From the NCBI GenBank assembly GCA_036897445.1, contig JAYMTL010000075.1, positions 1 to 64,000 on the forward strand: 64,000 bases of DNA, given 5' to 3'. This DNA is from Pelargonium tetragonum (Eukaryota; Streptophyta; Magnoliopsida; Geraniales; Geraniaceae). Of this stretch, positions 11,935 to 25,451 are shown one piece after another. The position numbers and the translations under genes were made by a program. The stretch's first letter is position 1, and every line of letters begins with the position of its first letter. The notes below the pieces were generated by a model. It worked only from the letters and a program-made list of their open reading frames with translations, was not told where the DNA came from and made no database searches.

Positions 11935-14900
11935 TGGTATTTCCGATTCACAAAAGGTCGGAGTCTACTAAAAGCAGCTAAGTCTCTTTTTTAATATTCA
12001 TTTTTGGGGGTATTCCCCTTCAAAAAAATTTTGCTAGATAATATAGGGGCCTCTAAAAAAAAGGAAAGGGTTCTCTTGGAAAGCTTAAGAAAGATATTAC
12101 TTCCGCGTAGGGGGTTAAAAAAAGATATCATCATATAGGAGCCCTGCGAAGTAGTTAATTAGAGAATTACTTCATTTATGCCTAGTTTCGGTACCTCTTA
12201 CTAAGAGTTTTTGTTAATATAAATAACAATAAAGGGAGGTAGATAAAGCAACTCCGGAGTACTGCCAAAAAAGTAACAAAAGGGCACTGTAAATTCCTAA
12301 GAGAGGGGTACCCGCAGGAAGAGCCTCTAAAAACAAAATCCCCTTATGTTTCATTGTAAAACGGAATATCCCAGAAACATATAAGGACTTTTTCTTATAA
12401 TTGTACCTATAATTCCTATTCTTTTACTCTTTATTCTGACTGACTTGGAGCTCTTAAGGTTTGGTAGGGCCCTCTTTTCTTCCTTGTTGTTAATTAATAA
12501 GTTGAGAAGCTTGTACCCGAAGCGTATTCTTAGTTTTATAGTAATACCTCCGAAAGAAGTTACGAAAGCAAGAAAAAACTCCACTTTAATACTTCATTCT
12601 TTTGTCCTGGTTAGAGGGGCGCTCTGTTAAGTTAAAGAAATTTTCCCTCTATGCTTGGGGAGCTTAAAAAGTATACTCTTCATATATTTGTAGCTACACC
12701 TGCTTTCTGCTAAAGGGTATTTTGTATTAATTTAAGCGGGGCTTTCGAATGCCTTAATTTAAAACGAAACCCGGGCGGGGCAAAGCAAATATACTAAGGA
12801 AACCAAGTACAAAGTCGTCTTTTATTTTATAGAGAAGTGCTATAAGATCCTTTAAAAATGAAAAACTCTTGACCCGAGATTAAGGCGCGGGTTAAAAAAA
12901 GGAATTGAATTACCGAAAGAAATGCTAGTCCATACAAACCCTAGGCAAAAACTTATAGGGCTCTTTTTTCGAAGTTTTTTTTTTAAGTCTAAACTTAGGC
13001 AGTACTTTTCCGTACTAGTAATTCCTTTTAAGCCCTGTCTACCAAACATAAAAAGGAGTACTTTAGGTTTCAGTATTAGGATTCTAGGCTGTTAGCTAAT
13101 AGTAAAGAGTAAAGGTTTGTATAAATAGATGATGTCGTTAAATGTAAAAAGGATATAGACAGAAGTTTTGTAAACTAACGTAGCAACCTTTTGGCAGGAA
13201 GCGGCCCTTTTGTAGGAATTCCATTGATAAGGGGTAATCCATAAAGTCTAACTCCAATTTAGCAAAAACCTTAATAAAAAATCTATTCGCTATATATAAT
13301 TATAAAAGTCTTTCTGAAGCAAAACGGAACCCTTAAGAGAAGTTTTTTAGCATTTAAAAAGCCTATTTTTCCTGCAGCGTATGTACTAAACCGTTTCTTT
13401 TAAAGAGCAGTAAGGTAAGCTGCAAACAAATTTACAGTCTCGACGTTTTGTAACAAAAAACCTCTATATAAATAGTTAATAGCCGAAATTCTTAGAAAGA
13501 AGCTATCTTTTAATTATAGGGATACGCAGCGGAGTAAGTAAAAAAGGCCCACTAAAGGGGTTAGGGGAGGCCCTGCTCTTTTGTTTCTCTAAAAAAAGTA
13601 CCTAATAATTAGAAACGCAAAATATCTTGCTCTGGTTTTTGTATGTGGCCCCCGACCCTAGATTTTCCTTATCTCTGCGGCTATGCTACAGTTAAATCGA
13701 TTCCTACTTTCATAGTTTTGTCGAAGTACTTTCCGATTGCTGAAGCGGATCCTTAGTATACACTTTGAGGAGTGCGCAATAATTTCAATATTCTAATAAA
13801 AAGCTAAAGCTTTATAAATAGAGTACCCCCGTTGCTAAGAAACTTTTGCACTATTACTTACTAAAGGGGATCTAAAACAAGGAGTACTTTTAGGGGAGTA
13901 TATAATAAGGTCTAAACGATCTCAGACAAATTTGAGGCTAAAGTAAGAACCTACCGGCAAGAATTATTTAGGTTCACGATTGCTATATTTAAACTATATT
14001 GCTATACAGCAATTTTTTAAAGACCGCGGGATTTGCTTTTAGAAATAACTAGAGCATATCTAAGGGTTTTTTACTTCAATAGAAGGGTATTTCCTCAGGA
14101 GGAACAACACATAAAGATATATAAAGCATAGGTTCAAAAAGGAAGGAGGATCCGTTTTATTAGGGCTTCCTTTGAGGGGGGCACCCAGCAGCATGTTCCG
14201 AAACACGTACTATTTATTAGGATCCCTCTGTGTTTAACTCTAGTTGCTTTTTGATGTAATAAATGCAGATTTAGTTGTTGAGCTTGCTACAAGGTACAAT
14301 AAAAAGAGACGGGAAAGCTCTCATTCATACGGCTTTTTCCAAGGAATCGAACTGGCTATATAAACTTCAAAAAAATGAAAGTCACAAGGATGTACATTTC
14401 TAAAAAGGGCACATAAATGACAACTAAAAGTTGGGTAACTAACAAGAGTCGGATCTTTTTCTATTAGAGAAACTCAGCTAGCTTCTCGTAAGTGGGCTTC
14501 CTCCTATTGAGTTGAAAGTACCCTCCCTTATTGACAAAAAAGATACGTGACCCTAATTTTAAACACGGTAAAGCTCACAAAAGGGGTCCCTACAGTTTAT
14601 CGTCCCTCTTTTCTTAGTACGCTCGATTAATAACAAAATGAAATGAAAAGGTTTATAGATATTGCCTAGGGTTCAACACGCCATAGGTATACTCGCAGGC
14701 TTATCTTTTAGGTTTATTATCCTGACGGAGGGTTTATAAAATCCAGTAAGTGCTTTTCATTGGGATAGGGATATACTTGATACAGGACTTATTCCCTTTT
14801 TTGACTACTAAAGGCTAAACGCAATGAGGACAAAAGAATGCAAATAATTTGCGTGATATAAAGAGACTTTTAAGCGGGTTAGTTCTACCTATAAAACTCT

Positions 14901-15554
14901 ACTATCTACATAACTAGGATTCCCTTATGAAATTCCTTTGGCATAAAGCGCAGGACTTCTAAACCAAATATGCAAATAGGAACTCTCCGGAAAACTTTTA
15001 CTGATTTCTTAATCTTAATACCCTATTCCGAGCTAAACTTGCTTTCTTATAAAACCCGGGCTCTTCTTAGTCAGGTATTCTCCTTTAGGTTAACTAGACA
15101 GGATTTAGGAGGATCTAAAGTAAGTGAGTCTACTAAACAAAAAGGGTCTAGCTGCTTGAGAAGTTATAAGAATGAAAGTTTCAAATAAGAGATAGAGCGT
15201 AGTGAAGTTCATGGGTTTTGCAGTAGAAAGCCTAGGGTAATATGCACTAATAATGATAGCGAAATAACTTAAAGTAGAACCTAAGAATAGCGAATAGCAT
15301 AGAGAAGCTCCCGTTTTTAACTCAAAAAAGGGGATCTATGACGGTAGCTGTTTTGCTTTTTCTGGCTGAAGAGCTTCCTGGTTTGGTAGTACTATAAGAT
15401 TCTCTAAGCTTTCTCAACTAAAAAGGGGAAATTGCTATAATATACAAGGCATAATATCAAAAAAATGAAGTTCGAGTGGTATTTGGCCTCCTTTCTTTAT
15501 CTATAAATTGAAAACTGGAATCGCTGAGATTTGTCAGACAAAACCTAGTAATTC

Positions 15555-15720
15555 ACGAAAAGTAGAATACATTACACATTACAATAAGTACAATAGGTAT
15601 GGCTGCAATGCAAAAAGACAACTAAAGTAGCTAGACTAGCCCCAAAAAAGTATAGGGAAGCATACGGCAGGAGATAACACTGGGGCTCCTAAGAGTAAAG
15701 ATAGAGTGATTTTGAGTACT
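15555..15720 (+). repeat. Probable family A fragment
   Basis: Contains AAGTACAATAGGTATGGCTG, continuing CAATGC, then AAAGACAACTAAAGTAGCTA. These resemble the AGCTGCAA and ACAATAG boxes of the copies at 8405 and 30965. There is no GC core. Confidence 0.35.
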
Positions 15721-16128
15721 GCAAAGACTAAGAAGATACAGACAAAATTCAGGAATCCCTTACTTTTTTATAAAGGATTTTCGTAGTCAGTAGTAATAGA
15801 AACCTCTTAACCAAGACTAAGTAAAGGAAATTTTTCTTATAAAGGTTCTTAAATTTCCCGGAAAATGAAACCGGATCACCTAAATTTCAGTTCAGTAAGG
15901 ATCCGCTTAGACTTCCCAGAATACTTAATCATCAGATTTTCTATATGTATATATCCAAAAGCTGCGTAAATATAGAATTTTTAATCTTAGACAAAATCTA
16001 ATTAAAAAGCGCCGAGTGTAAGTCAGTATAAATCCGCAGCAAAAAGGGGCCAACTTTATCCAGGTATACTTTTACGTTAAAGAGTTCCCTGCAAATTTAC
16101 AAGATTGACAGCTAAAGGAAAAGGAAGA

Positions 16129-16193
16129 GGGTCCTTGTAGTTTAATTGGTTAAAACTGCGCATAATGGTTATGTTGTAGGTTCAAGGAGCCTT
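16129..16193 (+). pseudogene. Decayed tRNA-Ile(CAU)-like sequence
   Basis: The 5' part, ending TGTAGTTTAATTGGTTAAAA, closely follows the plant mitochondrial trnI(CAU) opening as I remember it. GCATAATGG keeps the CAU anticodon context, and TTGTAGGTTCAAGGAGCC follows the variable and T regions. The anticodon stem has lost bases and no longer pairs, the T stem is broken and the acceptor ends do not match. It is therefore read as a pseudogene of trnI(CAU), not a working tRNA. The elements occur in the right order with near-native spacing, so chance is unlikely. Confidence 0.6.
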
Positions 16194-17065
16194 ATCGAGC
16201 CTCTTAAGAAGACTCTTTTTTACGTTTTTACTAAGACTAGCAGACAACGCACGAAACAGATTAAGATAAAAGCTCCTTACCAGACTAAGAGTAAGAGGGT
16301 AATAAAGATAGAAAAAAGTGGCGTTTATTATAATTCCTTTCTCTTTTCGTATCTTCTATCTATAAGGTTTAAGTCCCCAGTACCCTGGTTGGTGTTCTAT
16401 ATAACGGAGTTCCCCATCTTAGCTAAGATTATCCTCGTGAAAAATTTTTGAAGTATTAAAGAGAAGCTTGACCTGAAATGAAAACGGAATTTACTTCATT
16501 AATGACTAAACTATTGAAGGACCCTATTCTCCATTAACTGCGAAGATCCTGGTGACTTAGTTATTTGTCCTTATTACTAGCAAGAAAACTTTTGATCTAA
16601 CAATTCTCTTATTATTTTACAAGAAAGAAAGATTAAATAGTAGCTGAATATAAGGGGCGCTTTTGACCTATTATTAAGACTTTACTTGACGGATTCCGAA
16701 GTGAAATAAAACTAATTGACGTTACTAAAGACCCATAAACTATTCCCTATTTAGGGTACTTTTAGTCTGCTTTAAAGTCTAAACTCTACAATGCAAACTA
16801 AAAAGTAATAATACTGAAATGAAGAAACCTGTTTTAGGGCCATTTACAATGCGTATAACGTTTGTTGAGGGACTCTTTGTCCTTCCTTGAATAGTCCCAG
16901 AAGGAGTCCCCGCCTTTCTCATATCTATTGTAAAAAAAGATACAAGCTAAGCTTTGGCGCTGTTTAGTTAGGCTGTATCGATATCGTAGTATTACCCTGT
17001 ATTCAGTTAGCTGTTTTGAATTTGAGAAGTTATACAAAACCCCTTAATTAGATAATTAGAGGAGT

Positions 17066-17100
17066 AGAATCCCGTAATTGTGTAGGAAACTGAGGTCTTA
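17066..17100 (+). repeat. Diverged repeat pair, copy 2
   Basis: Partner of 5246-5280: AGAATCCCGTAATTGTGTAG followed by GAAACTGAGG. See copy 1 for the shared frame. A weaker third relative, CCCTGTAATTATG, lies near 39802. Confidence 0.35.
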
Positions 17101-17280
17101 AGACTAAGACTATATATAGGAATAGGATCAATTTCAACTCAAGGGAATTGGAAAAAACTGCTTAGCTTAAACCCAAGGGGGAACCCTTTTAGGATGAGTG
17201 TCCTAATCCTTCTCTATAGTGTTAGAATAAAGGAAGATACAATAAGTTTAGAGCCCAAACTTCTTAGTATTCTTAGTAAA

Positions 17281-17352
17281 AGTGATTAAACGTTAAAAAC
17301 GTAGCTTTAATGATTTTTTATAATATAGTGTAGGGGTTCGAGCCTGTTCACT
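17281..17352 (+). pseudogene. tRNA-like fossil, possibly from tRNA-Ile(CAU)
   Basis: This 72-nt stretch starts AGTGA and ends TCACT, which can pair as a partial acceptor stem. Inside, GTTAAAAACG and ATATAGTGTAGGGGTTCGAG follow the D-loop end and the variable/T regions of trnI(CAU). The anticodon arm is not paired. It lies 1.1 kb from the clearer trnI-like fossil at 16129, on the same strand. Similarity is limited to short blocks, so the isotype is uncertain. Confidence 0.38.
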
Positions 17353-17573
17353 AGTAATGAAAATGCTTCAATGGCAAAGGTATTCCTAATGGGGATTCTG
17401 GTTAGTATTTCCAGGCCAAACTCCTAAGAATAAATAATTCAAGTTTTTCTGATAGCTCTGGCTTATACAGGAAGCTCTTTCAACAATGCAAAATTTGTAA
17501 AAGACCCGGAAAAACTTCGACAAGAAATGAAAAGCATTCTATAGTTATGGAGGATAAACTCTGACAGTGTCAT

Positions 17574-17972
17574 ATGGATACACCGGGTTTTAGGATACGC
17601 TACTACCTTATTAAGGACCCGCAATTAAATAGAAAAAAGTTGAATAGGATACTCCTGTCATTTAAAGACGGTAAATACAGGGAATGTTCAATTTTTTATT
17701 ACTGGAATTCCATAAAGAAAAGCGCGCACGAAATTCATAAAAACGTAACAAAAAAATCCTACGGGTCTAAAAGCATTTTTAACACGCGAGGTCATACAGT
17801 CGTTTTTATAATTAATGTCTGCTGTATACCTTCAATTTCTTTGCTACGAAACCAAAGTTTACCTCAAGGATTCATTTCGAATAAAAAGAGGTTTACAAAG
17901 CAGGGATACCTAAAAAGCTCAAGATTCTTTTTTGATTGCCCAATACTAATCAAGTGGTTCGCATTTATTTAA
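17574..17972 (+). CDS. Longest open frame in the window, unrecognised
   Basis: 132 codons from ATG to TAA. The product would be basic and rich in Lys, Ser, Ile and Phe, with no membrane segment, repeat or family motif that I recognise. It starts MDTPGFRIRYYLIKD. An open frame of this length is about what chance would give once in 64 kb of such AT-rich DNA on six frames. There is no neighbouring gene or ribosome-binding context to support it. It is listed because it is the best single candidate; I consider it more likely a chance frame than a gene. Confidence 0.15.
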   Translation: MDTPGFRIRYYLIKDPQLNRKKLNRILLSFKDGKYRECSIFYYWNSIKKSAHEIHKNVTKKSYGSKSIFNTRGHTVVFIINVCCIPSISLLRNQSLPQGFISNKKRFTKQGYLKSSRFFFDCPILIKWFAFI

Positions 17973-20900
17973 ATTAAAGCTTTTCCGACGCTTTGTTCTG
18001 AATTCCGATACCCTTTTTATTATCCGTTATGAGTATTTCTTTATTAGTGCTAAAAAGAGATTCCAGTATCCGCATAAAATAGCATTCGCTCAGATACTCT
18101 ATACAAAAAGATAAAATAAGGTCCTATTTTAAGCTGTTGACTAAACCAAAATACGGGTTACTAGAGGATTATCTCAAGCAATATTCATTCATTTTGGCCC
18201 TTTAATGATAAAATCAAACCCAATGGGGTAGATCTAAGTGTGGCACTTTGTACCTGTATATATATAGTTGTGGACACAGCTTCGCCAAGTATTAACAGCA
18301 AGGGGCTCCTATAAGCGCGTCTGTTAGCTAGGGAGTGCCTTTTGATCTACAATTCTTATTCGAGACTTTACTCTTATATATAGCAGAGAGACATATTTAA
18401 GCTTTTTGTTTCTGCTCTACCCTTTCACCCGGTTATAGAATCTTAGGCTTGAATGAGAAAAAGACTCAACATGAGGGGTTTATGCTCAATTTTTTAGAAC
18501 AAATGCAGAATGGCTCTGGATTTCATTTGACAGAGAAGACTCTGATTGTGAGGCAGAGGAGTTTTTAGGGGATGGTTCAACAAGACTGGTAATAAGATAT
18601 TTTTACTCAAGTCCCCAGATTAGTAATATGTATCCAGTAAAAAGAGTATTGCCGATTTGGGTCCGTAGTGATAGTCCTTACAGGGTTGTGCGCGCAAATG
18701 TTTATTATAAAAGGCGTCCTACCGGGTTTTAGCTACTACGAAAGTGTCTTATTTATAATCTTTCCTTGTGATATACCTTTAAGATTCTTCCGATTAGTAT
18801 AATCTTTGATTTTGTATTTTAACAAATTAATACGAATTAAAAGTAAGGGCAGAATACCGAAAAGTATGTTACGAATTTGACTTTTACGAGAAAACCTTCA
18901 GAGATTTTTTTATTTAGGGGAGTAAAGCTTTAAGAGGATTTCTTGACAACGTGATTCCTTAAAAAATAAGATTATAGGAAGAGTTTTCGGTCTTATACCT
19001 TGTTGACAGACTAAATTAAGGATACTGGATAGAAGTTTTTACTGGATTATGATAAAGAATTTAATAGAGATAATAAAGCTCTTAGAACAAAAAGCGCGCT
19101 CTAGTTTTCAATCAAGCTAATAGAATATACTTTAAAAAGATCAAAGATATGGAGAGGTTTTCTTATCAGGCTTTCTTAGGGCTTTTACAAACAAAATCTT
19201 GTAATTGATCCTTTCCTTACGGGTCTTATTACAAATGAAATAAAACTTTAGGTTTATACCAGGAAAATACTACAAGGCTTGTGAAGTTATGACTTTTTAG
19301 CTCCGTTATTGCTCATTTGTATTCAGATCTTATCTTATATTTTTTGTAAGGGCTTTCCTCTATAAAGTCTTCCTAATTCTAGTCTCCGGAGTTTGGTAAC
19401 GAAAAAACATATTAAGCTTCCGGTGTGAACTGCTTATTTATAAAGAGGTGTTTAAATAAAAATACAGGAGCAGTTTGAGTATATTCTTACAAAAAGGATT
19501 TCCTTGTTAGAGTTATAGTAAGGGGAGTGCTCTGTGCCGAGTAAAACCTCATATGATAAGGTGCCCGGTCTTGAAAAAAGAAACTAAAAAGAAAATTAGA
19601 TTTTTTAAGGTTAGAGTGAGGGAAGTTTTTGGTTTGTACGGGCTTTTACGCAAGCTATAACGTGCTTTGAAGTAAGGTCATGTGCTATTTTTTACAAATT
19701 GACTTAGGTTTTCCGTATACCTTTAGTCAACAAAGTCTGGGTAAAGTTTAATAAAAGTACTTTGACTCTAAGGATTGAGAGGCCTGCTTAGGATGAGCTC
19801 GGTTTCTTCTCTAATAGAAGTGCCCTTAGTTTACGAAGATTGTGAAGCCCTTTCTATATTATATGGATCTGACTCTGGTTATTTTTAGTTATGCCTGGCC
19901 CGCTTGTTTCTATCTATAAACTTAAAGGGCAGAGGTTCTAGAACACCTTGGAGGAATAAAATTACCGGGGTGTAAGCGCTCTTTTAATTATAAAGTACTC
20001 CTTGTTTGATAGGTGTGCATTAAGAAATGAGGTTTCTCTACGACTCTAACTTGGTGGGTTTAGGGTCAAGGTGTTTAGATATCAGTTTTTCGTATTACAT
20101 TAGCTATGGGTTAATTTGCAGAGCATCTGAACTCAAAAAAGGGGCTTATAGAGTTAGTGCCCCTTTTCCCATCTCGAAAGGCCCTAAAAAGTGCGTTGGA
20201 TAGAAATAATATAGAGACCCCTATCCCGTATGTCAAAAATAACTTATATAGAAAATGCTCTACTCTCTAGTTTGGAAGGAAGGGTAGTACCTTAAAACCC
20301 TTAAAGTCGAGTCTTTTATGATGATAAAGTACCTACTCTTTCTTTGCATTTGCAGGTGTAAAAGGTTCAAGCCTCAAAAAAAAAGCTTTCAATAAGTCTA
20401 AAATCTATAACCATAAAGCTCCGGGTCTTCCGTGATATACACCAGAAGTAGCTTTCCTTTCTTGTATAAATTTACGAAGTAATATCGGTGTTAATAGGAA
20501 GAGCAACTACTTGCTCGGGTTAGTCATTAGTTAGTTACAAGTTTATAAGGTTCTTAAATTCAGAGTAAATCCCCTATTCAGTTACTTGTGGGGAGGGGCT
20601 AGGGACTTTGAATATTGATAACCTTTTCCGAGTCTTCTGAAATGAAAATAGGGTCGCTTGAATATTATAAAAAAGTGTAAAGAAAGGTCTCCGTTTTAAC
20701 AAATAAACAAATAAAGGAGGTAAAGCACAAGTTATAAAAGGAAGTTTTTTTGGAATAAGAAGGGGGGGTATATTACAGGATCCTTATGCGAAGCAGGGTT
20801 ACAGGAAGAGCCCCTAGGCTACTGTGGGGTTATACTGAAATATTTAAAAACTCTTTTTATTTATCCTAATTACATGAGGCCGCGCTCTTTAGAAGGTAAG

Positions 20901-23900
20901 TGGGTCCTAAGTTCACTTTTGGTAGTAGCTTCAAGAAGATTTTGTGTGTTATTAAAAAGAGATATCTATATCTTTGGAGTATTGGAGTAGAAATAGGGAA
21001 ATTCTATCCATTGTAGTAGAATAATAATAGAATATAAGGAAACCTCTTAAGGATACGGATTCGAACCTTGGACATCCTTGTAAATAATACGCGCTTTAGG
21101 TTCTTTGTTCAGTAGCGTCTTTAAAGACCTTCACAGCATGTAACAGCCCTCCTAAACTAGAGGCTTTCTTTATTTTATGTTAAGCGATTTCAAAAGAAAC
21201 TCGTGAGCTTACTTTAAGAGCACCCCTTAGCCGGGCCCTTTTGAGCTAAATCAGTTCGGAACTTTAATTAGTTTTTAGTAGTGATATAACATAGACAAAT
21301 AACTAATAGGAAGCAATCCTCAGCATTAAGAGATACCTTCTATAGTAATCCCCTTGCTCCTTATTTCTATAAAGGCGCTTTTGGTTTTGGCAAAGCTTTA
21401 CTTTTGTTTAGTTTTAGGTCTTGACTTTTTATTTAACTAGGAAAGAGCACTAAGGAATATAACCCGATTTTTCTTTTTAATTAAGAGGTATCTCCTCAGG
21501 AAAGCTTGTTACTAAACCTAGAGCCGTGCTCTTCCCTTAAATTTTTGGTAGCATTTCGAAAAACTTGAGCTTTTTTATATTAAAATAAAAGAGGCTTGCC
21601 GGTTAAATCCATAATATAAGGAGTCCCCTGTCAAGCAGTTTGGATTATAAAAAGGGAAATAATAGTCTTACAATTATTAAGTCAAAAGGCCTTTAGTCGG
21701 AAATTTCTAATAAAAGGTATTCCATTAAAATAGTAGGAGAAAGACTTTTTGGATTAGTTGTTGTAGCAAGCAGAAAAAACTCTAAATATAGGAAGGGCTT
21801 TCAAAAAAAGACACGTCTATGCAATTCCATTTGTTGCGGTTATTAGGTTTCTGAGATACAAATAAATAGCAAGGGAAACAGAAAAATACAACAATAGATA
21901 AAGTCCGGCTAAAAAGAGTAACTCAAAACAACTCCCAAAAGCCTCTAGTATTATCCGGAATCAGAAATTTGTATACAGGTTACCTCCTTAAATAAAAAGG
22001 ACCTAAACCTAGAAATAGACTGGAATGACTACAAGACCCTTCCTTGTTGAAAGCCTTAACTCCCAAACTCTTAAACCAGAGCTGCTTTTAAAGTAGAAAC
22101 AGACTTCATTTTCCAGACCAGACTGGGTTATCAGAATAAGTAAGCAAAACATTTCTTTTGGATTATGCCTGTCCTATCTAGAGTTACTAAAGGGGCTGTT
22201 CTTCCGATTACAAAATATTAAATGGAAATCCCTTTTTGACAATTTGAGATGTGCAATGCCACCTCTTTTTATAGTGAATTTGGATTCCTTCGTACTTTTT
22301 GTTTTAAGAAGTTCGCGGAGTTCTCTATTGCTTAACCTTTCAGGGAGAAGGGAACACTTAGTCATAGAAGGCCGTATAAAAAGGAAATTCTAGTATGTTG
22401 ATCTTCTTTACCAAAAGCAAGTTATCGCATTTAGAATATTTTCAATTAAGGGTTTTCTACTTAGGTTTAAGCTGTATTTTTGCTGCACTGTAATTTTTGA
22501 ATGATAATTAATACTTGACTGCAGTACTATAAGATATTGAAGAGCCCGGAACCTGCGCCTGTCTCCTGGATTCTGGGTTGCCGAATTCAATGTCAGAAGT
22601 AAAATAAGTCTTGTTTCGCTAAAGTATATGGAGAGTTTAAGTTCTAATCAATTATGATCTTTTTTCTAAATTTTATAGCTTTCTATTTTCTATTAAGGAA
22701 ATCCAGAGAATTGCGTAATGTCTAAGTTGCTAAATTTCTTATATTAATTATATAAGTTAAATGTTAAAAGCAAATTTGTGGTCCTTAAGGGTCGCTTTAT
22801 CAAGAAAATAAGTAAGAGGAAAATCTTACTAAGGGTTGTTAGCAACTGGGGATAACTAAAGAGAAAAGGTACGCCTTGCAGAATTCTATCCAGAGAAAAG
22901 AAAGAGCTTTTTGAAATATTAAAGGAAACCCCTTTTGTTATGCTGTGGATAGAAATAGAAAACTCTTGAAAAGATACTGGAAGGGCCCTTCCTAACCAGT
23001 AAAGTTATTTTGACTAAGTTCACAATGTACAAACTCGGTGACAGGGGATTGCTTCTGACCAACGGAACCTTATACAAATTAAGGAGTATTGGATTCCTTT
23101 AAATTATGTACTCGTTTTACCGCACCCTTGTTAGTATCTGCTAGAGTCCCGATGACTGCTACCTATTTATCATTAGCGAGGGTTGTACTAGTATATTCAA
23201 GTCTTGAGTTCTTGAGTGAGAAATGCTTTTTCTAGTTAGTTTAATCTAAGCCTCCTAATATATAGTAAATGTCAATTAACTCCCTTTTGAAGTAAGTAAA
23301 GTAGGCACTCACCTCTATTTATTCCTTTTTTAACTTTATTCTTAAACGGGTTCCTCGAATTCTTATAGTTTTTTAGTAGGTTAATTAGTTTTAGAGTTCT
23401 ATGTCTGCCCAGTATTTTCTCTAGTTTTTCTTAAACCCACTCTCACTATTTGCTCAGTTGGCTAATGCCTTTCCAATCAAGGAACCCTAAGTAAGGGGAG
23501 CAAGATTATTTAAGATAATTAACAAAGTGGTCTGAGGCACTAAAAACCTCAATATAAAATGAAAGAATAGAGGACTCATTAACAAGACGTAAATTCAGGG
23601 CGTGCTGTTACGCCTTGTAGAAACTTAAAGAATACAGAAGCAAATTTTAATTTAATATAAAAGTGTTGCAAAGGTTAAAACTCGTATAAATTTATAATGC
23701 AAGGGTTACTTGTCTAGAGCCAATCGCGCTCAGCAAAAGTAAAGTTATGAAGCGTTGCTATTGTTTGTAAACTCCCGAATTAAGGGCTTCTTCTACAATG
23801 GGGTCCTCTGGAATTTTTGTATACTATATATTTGCGAAAGATTTTAAGTCATATGTAAGGTTCGTTATCAGCTATACTATCTAGACTAGCTCTTAAAAGG

Positions 23901-24282
23901 TTTTGGTATTTCCCTTACTCAGAGCCCCTGCAGGGACAGTTTAACAAATTATTGCTTTACAATGAAATATTGGGAACCCTAGCTTCACTTAAGGTATTAG
24001 TTGCAGATTTAAGTTTTAGCTGAGCAGTTGGGTTGACCCTAAAGATATTAAGAGGATACTTTTATTCCGGGGAGGTCCTCATTTTAGATAGAATTAAGGG
24101 GCACCCCGGATCTGACAGAAGTAGCATCTAAAAAAGATAAGAGAAAATTTCAGTTAATAGGGCTCCCGCGCTTTTATAATGAAAGCCCTTTGGAAACAGG
24201 AAAACGCTAGGTCGCATAAGTCCAAACTGAATCCTTAGGAGAATCCGCGAGCTACGTAGGCTTGATGTTAAAGGACATTTCA
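17973..24282. other. Gene-free stretch
   Basis: In 6.3 kb I see no gene and only one tRNA-like remnant (21051-21123). Mini-hairpins of the G-run/C-run type continue throughout. Confidence 0.55.
21051..21123 (-). pseudogene. tRNA-like remnant with conserved T arm core
   Basis: The minus strand reads ...CTAAAGCGCG...TTTACAAGGATG, then AAGGTTCGAATCCGTATCC. The same order (CTAAAGCGC, GTTTA, AAGGATG, GGTTCGAATCCGTAT) recurs at 58454-58542 on the plus strand. That is more agreement than the universal T-loop alone would give. TAAAGCGC resembles the end of a D arm. No full cloverleaf folds. It is probably a decayed tRNA gene of unknown isotype with relatives at 36.9 and 58.5 kb. Confidence 0.42.
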
Positions 24283-24320
24283 TTAAATAAAAATTAACAA
24301 GAACTTTTCTAATAGCTAGC
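24283..24320 (+). repeat. Direct repeat, copy 1
   Basis: TTAAATAAAAATTAACAAGA followed by ACTTTTCTAATAGCTAGC matches 25170-25205 with only a few differences over about 36 bp. It is AT-rich but not simple sequence. Confidence 0.45.
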
Positions 24321-25169
24321 AGGGATCCGTTCTTCTTAAATCTCAAAGTTTATTTTGAAGATATAATTTTAGATTTTGAAAAACTTAATTTATATAGTAA
24401 AAAGCCCTATAAATTTTTAAAAAAGAATCACAAGGCTAAAAGAAAAAAATCTATATAGGGCACGAAAAGGGCATCAAATTTTTAATTTCTTAACTTGGCA
24501 ACCAAGCGCTAGCTTTATAAAATATAAAATAAGATACTTGATACATTCCTTTTTGGTAGGGTAAAATACTAAAACCCACAGCCAGATGATATAGACGTCC
24601 CCTTATATCTAGGTATAGTACTTTAGGACTTACCCATAAACTAGGAGTGTTGCACTTTCAAAAAGATCCAAAAGGTACAGGAATTTCCTTTTTATATTCT
24701 GGATCCTATCAAACTTAAAAAGTGACTTGAAAAATAGGAACTGCTTTCTTTAGTTATTTTGGGAGTACCCTTGAGGTTTTACTTAATTTAATAAAGGGAG
24801 TTTTCATATGGAGCTCTTTGGGCCCTTTATAGTCAAATTTTCTTTCATGGTAGGAAAGTGTCTATTTTGGTTTCCTTTCTAGTCTAGACCCCCAGATATA
24901 GGCGGATTAAGCTATCATCTAATTATCGGTACAAGTAGTATACCCCGGGCTCTTAAGTATTCTATTCTTTTCTTTTTGTTAGGGTGCATACCTCCTAGGC
25001 GCGTCACCGAGTTCAAAAGAGTCTTTACAAGGTAACGAAGTTAACAAGGGAGTCCTTTTTTAAAGTTTCTGTGATTCATTTATTAGATAGATGCCCTTTA
25101 TTAAATTAAGTAAGGAGTCTCGCGTAGCCTATAAAAGCGAAAAAGCCCTCGTTGGATTAAGTGAAAAGT

Positions 25170-25205
25170 TATAAATAAAAATTAATAAGAACTTTTATAC
25201 TTAGC
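25170..25205 (+). repeat. Direct repeat, copy 2
   Basis: ATAAATAAAAATTAATAAGA followed by ACTTTTATACTTAGC is the partner of 24283-24320, about 890 bases downstream in the same orientation. Confidence 0.45.
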
Positions 25206-25451
25206 AAAAACTCGAGTCAATTCTAGAAAATGAGAAACATACACGAGGTTATCCTAACGAATATGTTACGAGAGAGGCCTTAGAAGAGGTGTAATAGATA
25301 TATCTAATTTAAATCCCAAAAAGGGCTTTTTAGTTGTATTGCTAGTTAAGGAGGAGCTTAAGGGAGTGGTTTAGTTTTCTGTTAATTAGGCCCCTTTTTA
25401 ATACTGTGCAAGAAACGATCCTGTTCGCTAGAATTACCTATACTTTCTACT

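Noticed and set aside
16146-16451. 101-codon open frame on the plus strand
   Set aside because: It begins inside the trnI-like fossil, starts in its D arm, shows no protein motif, and is within chance length.
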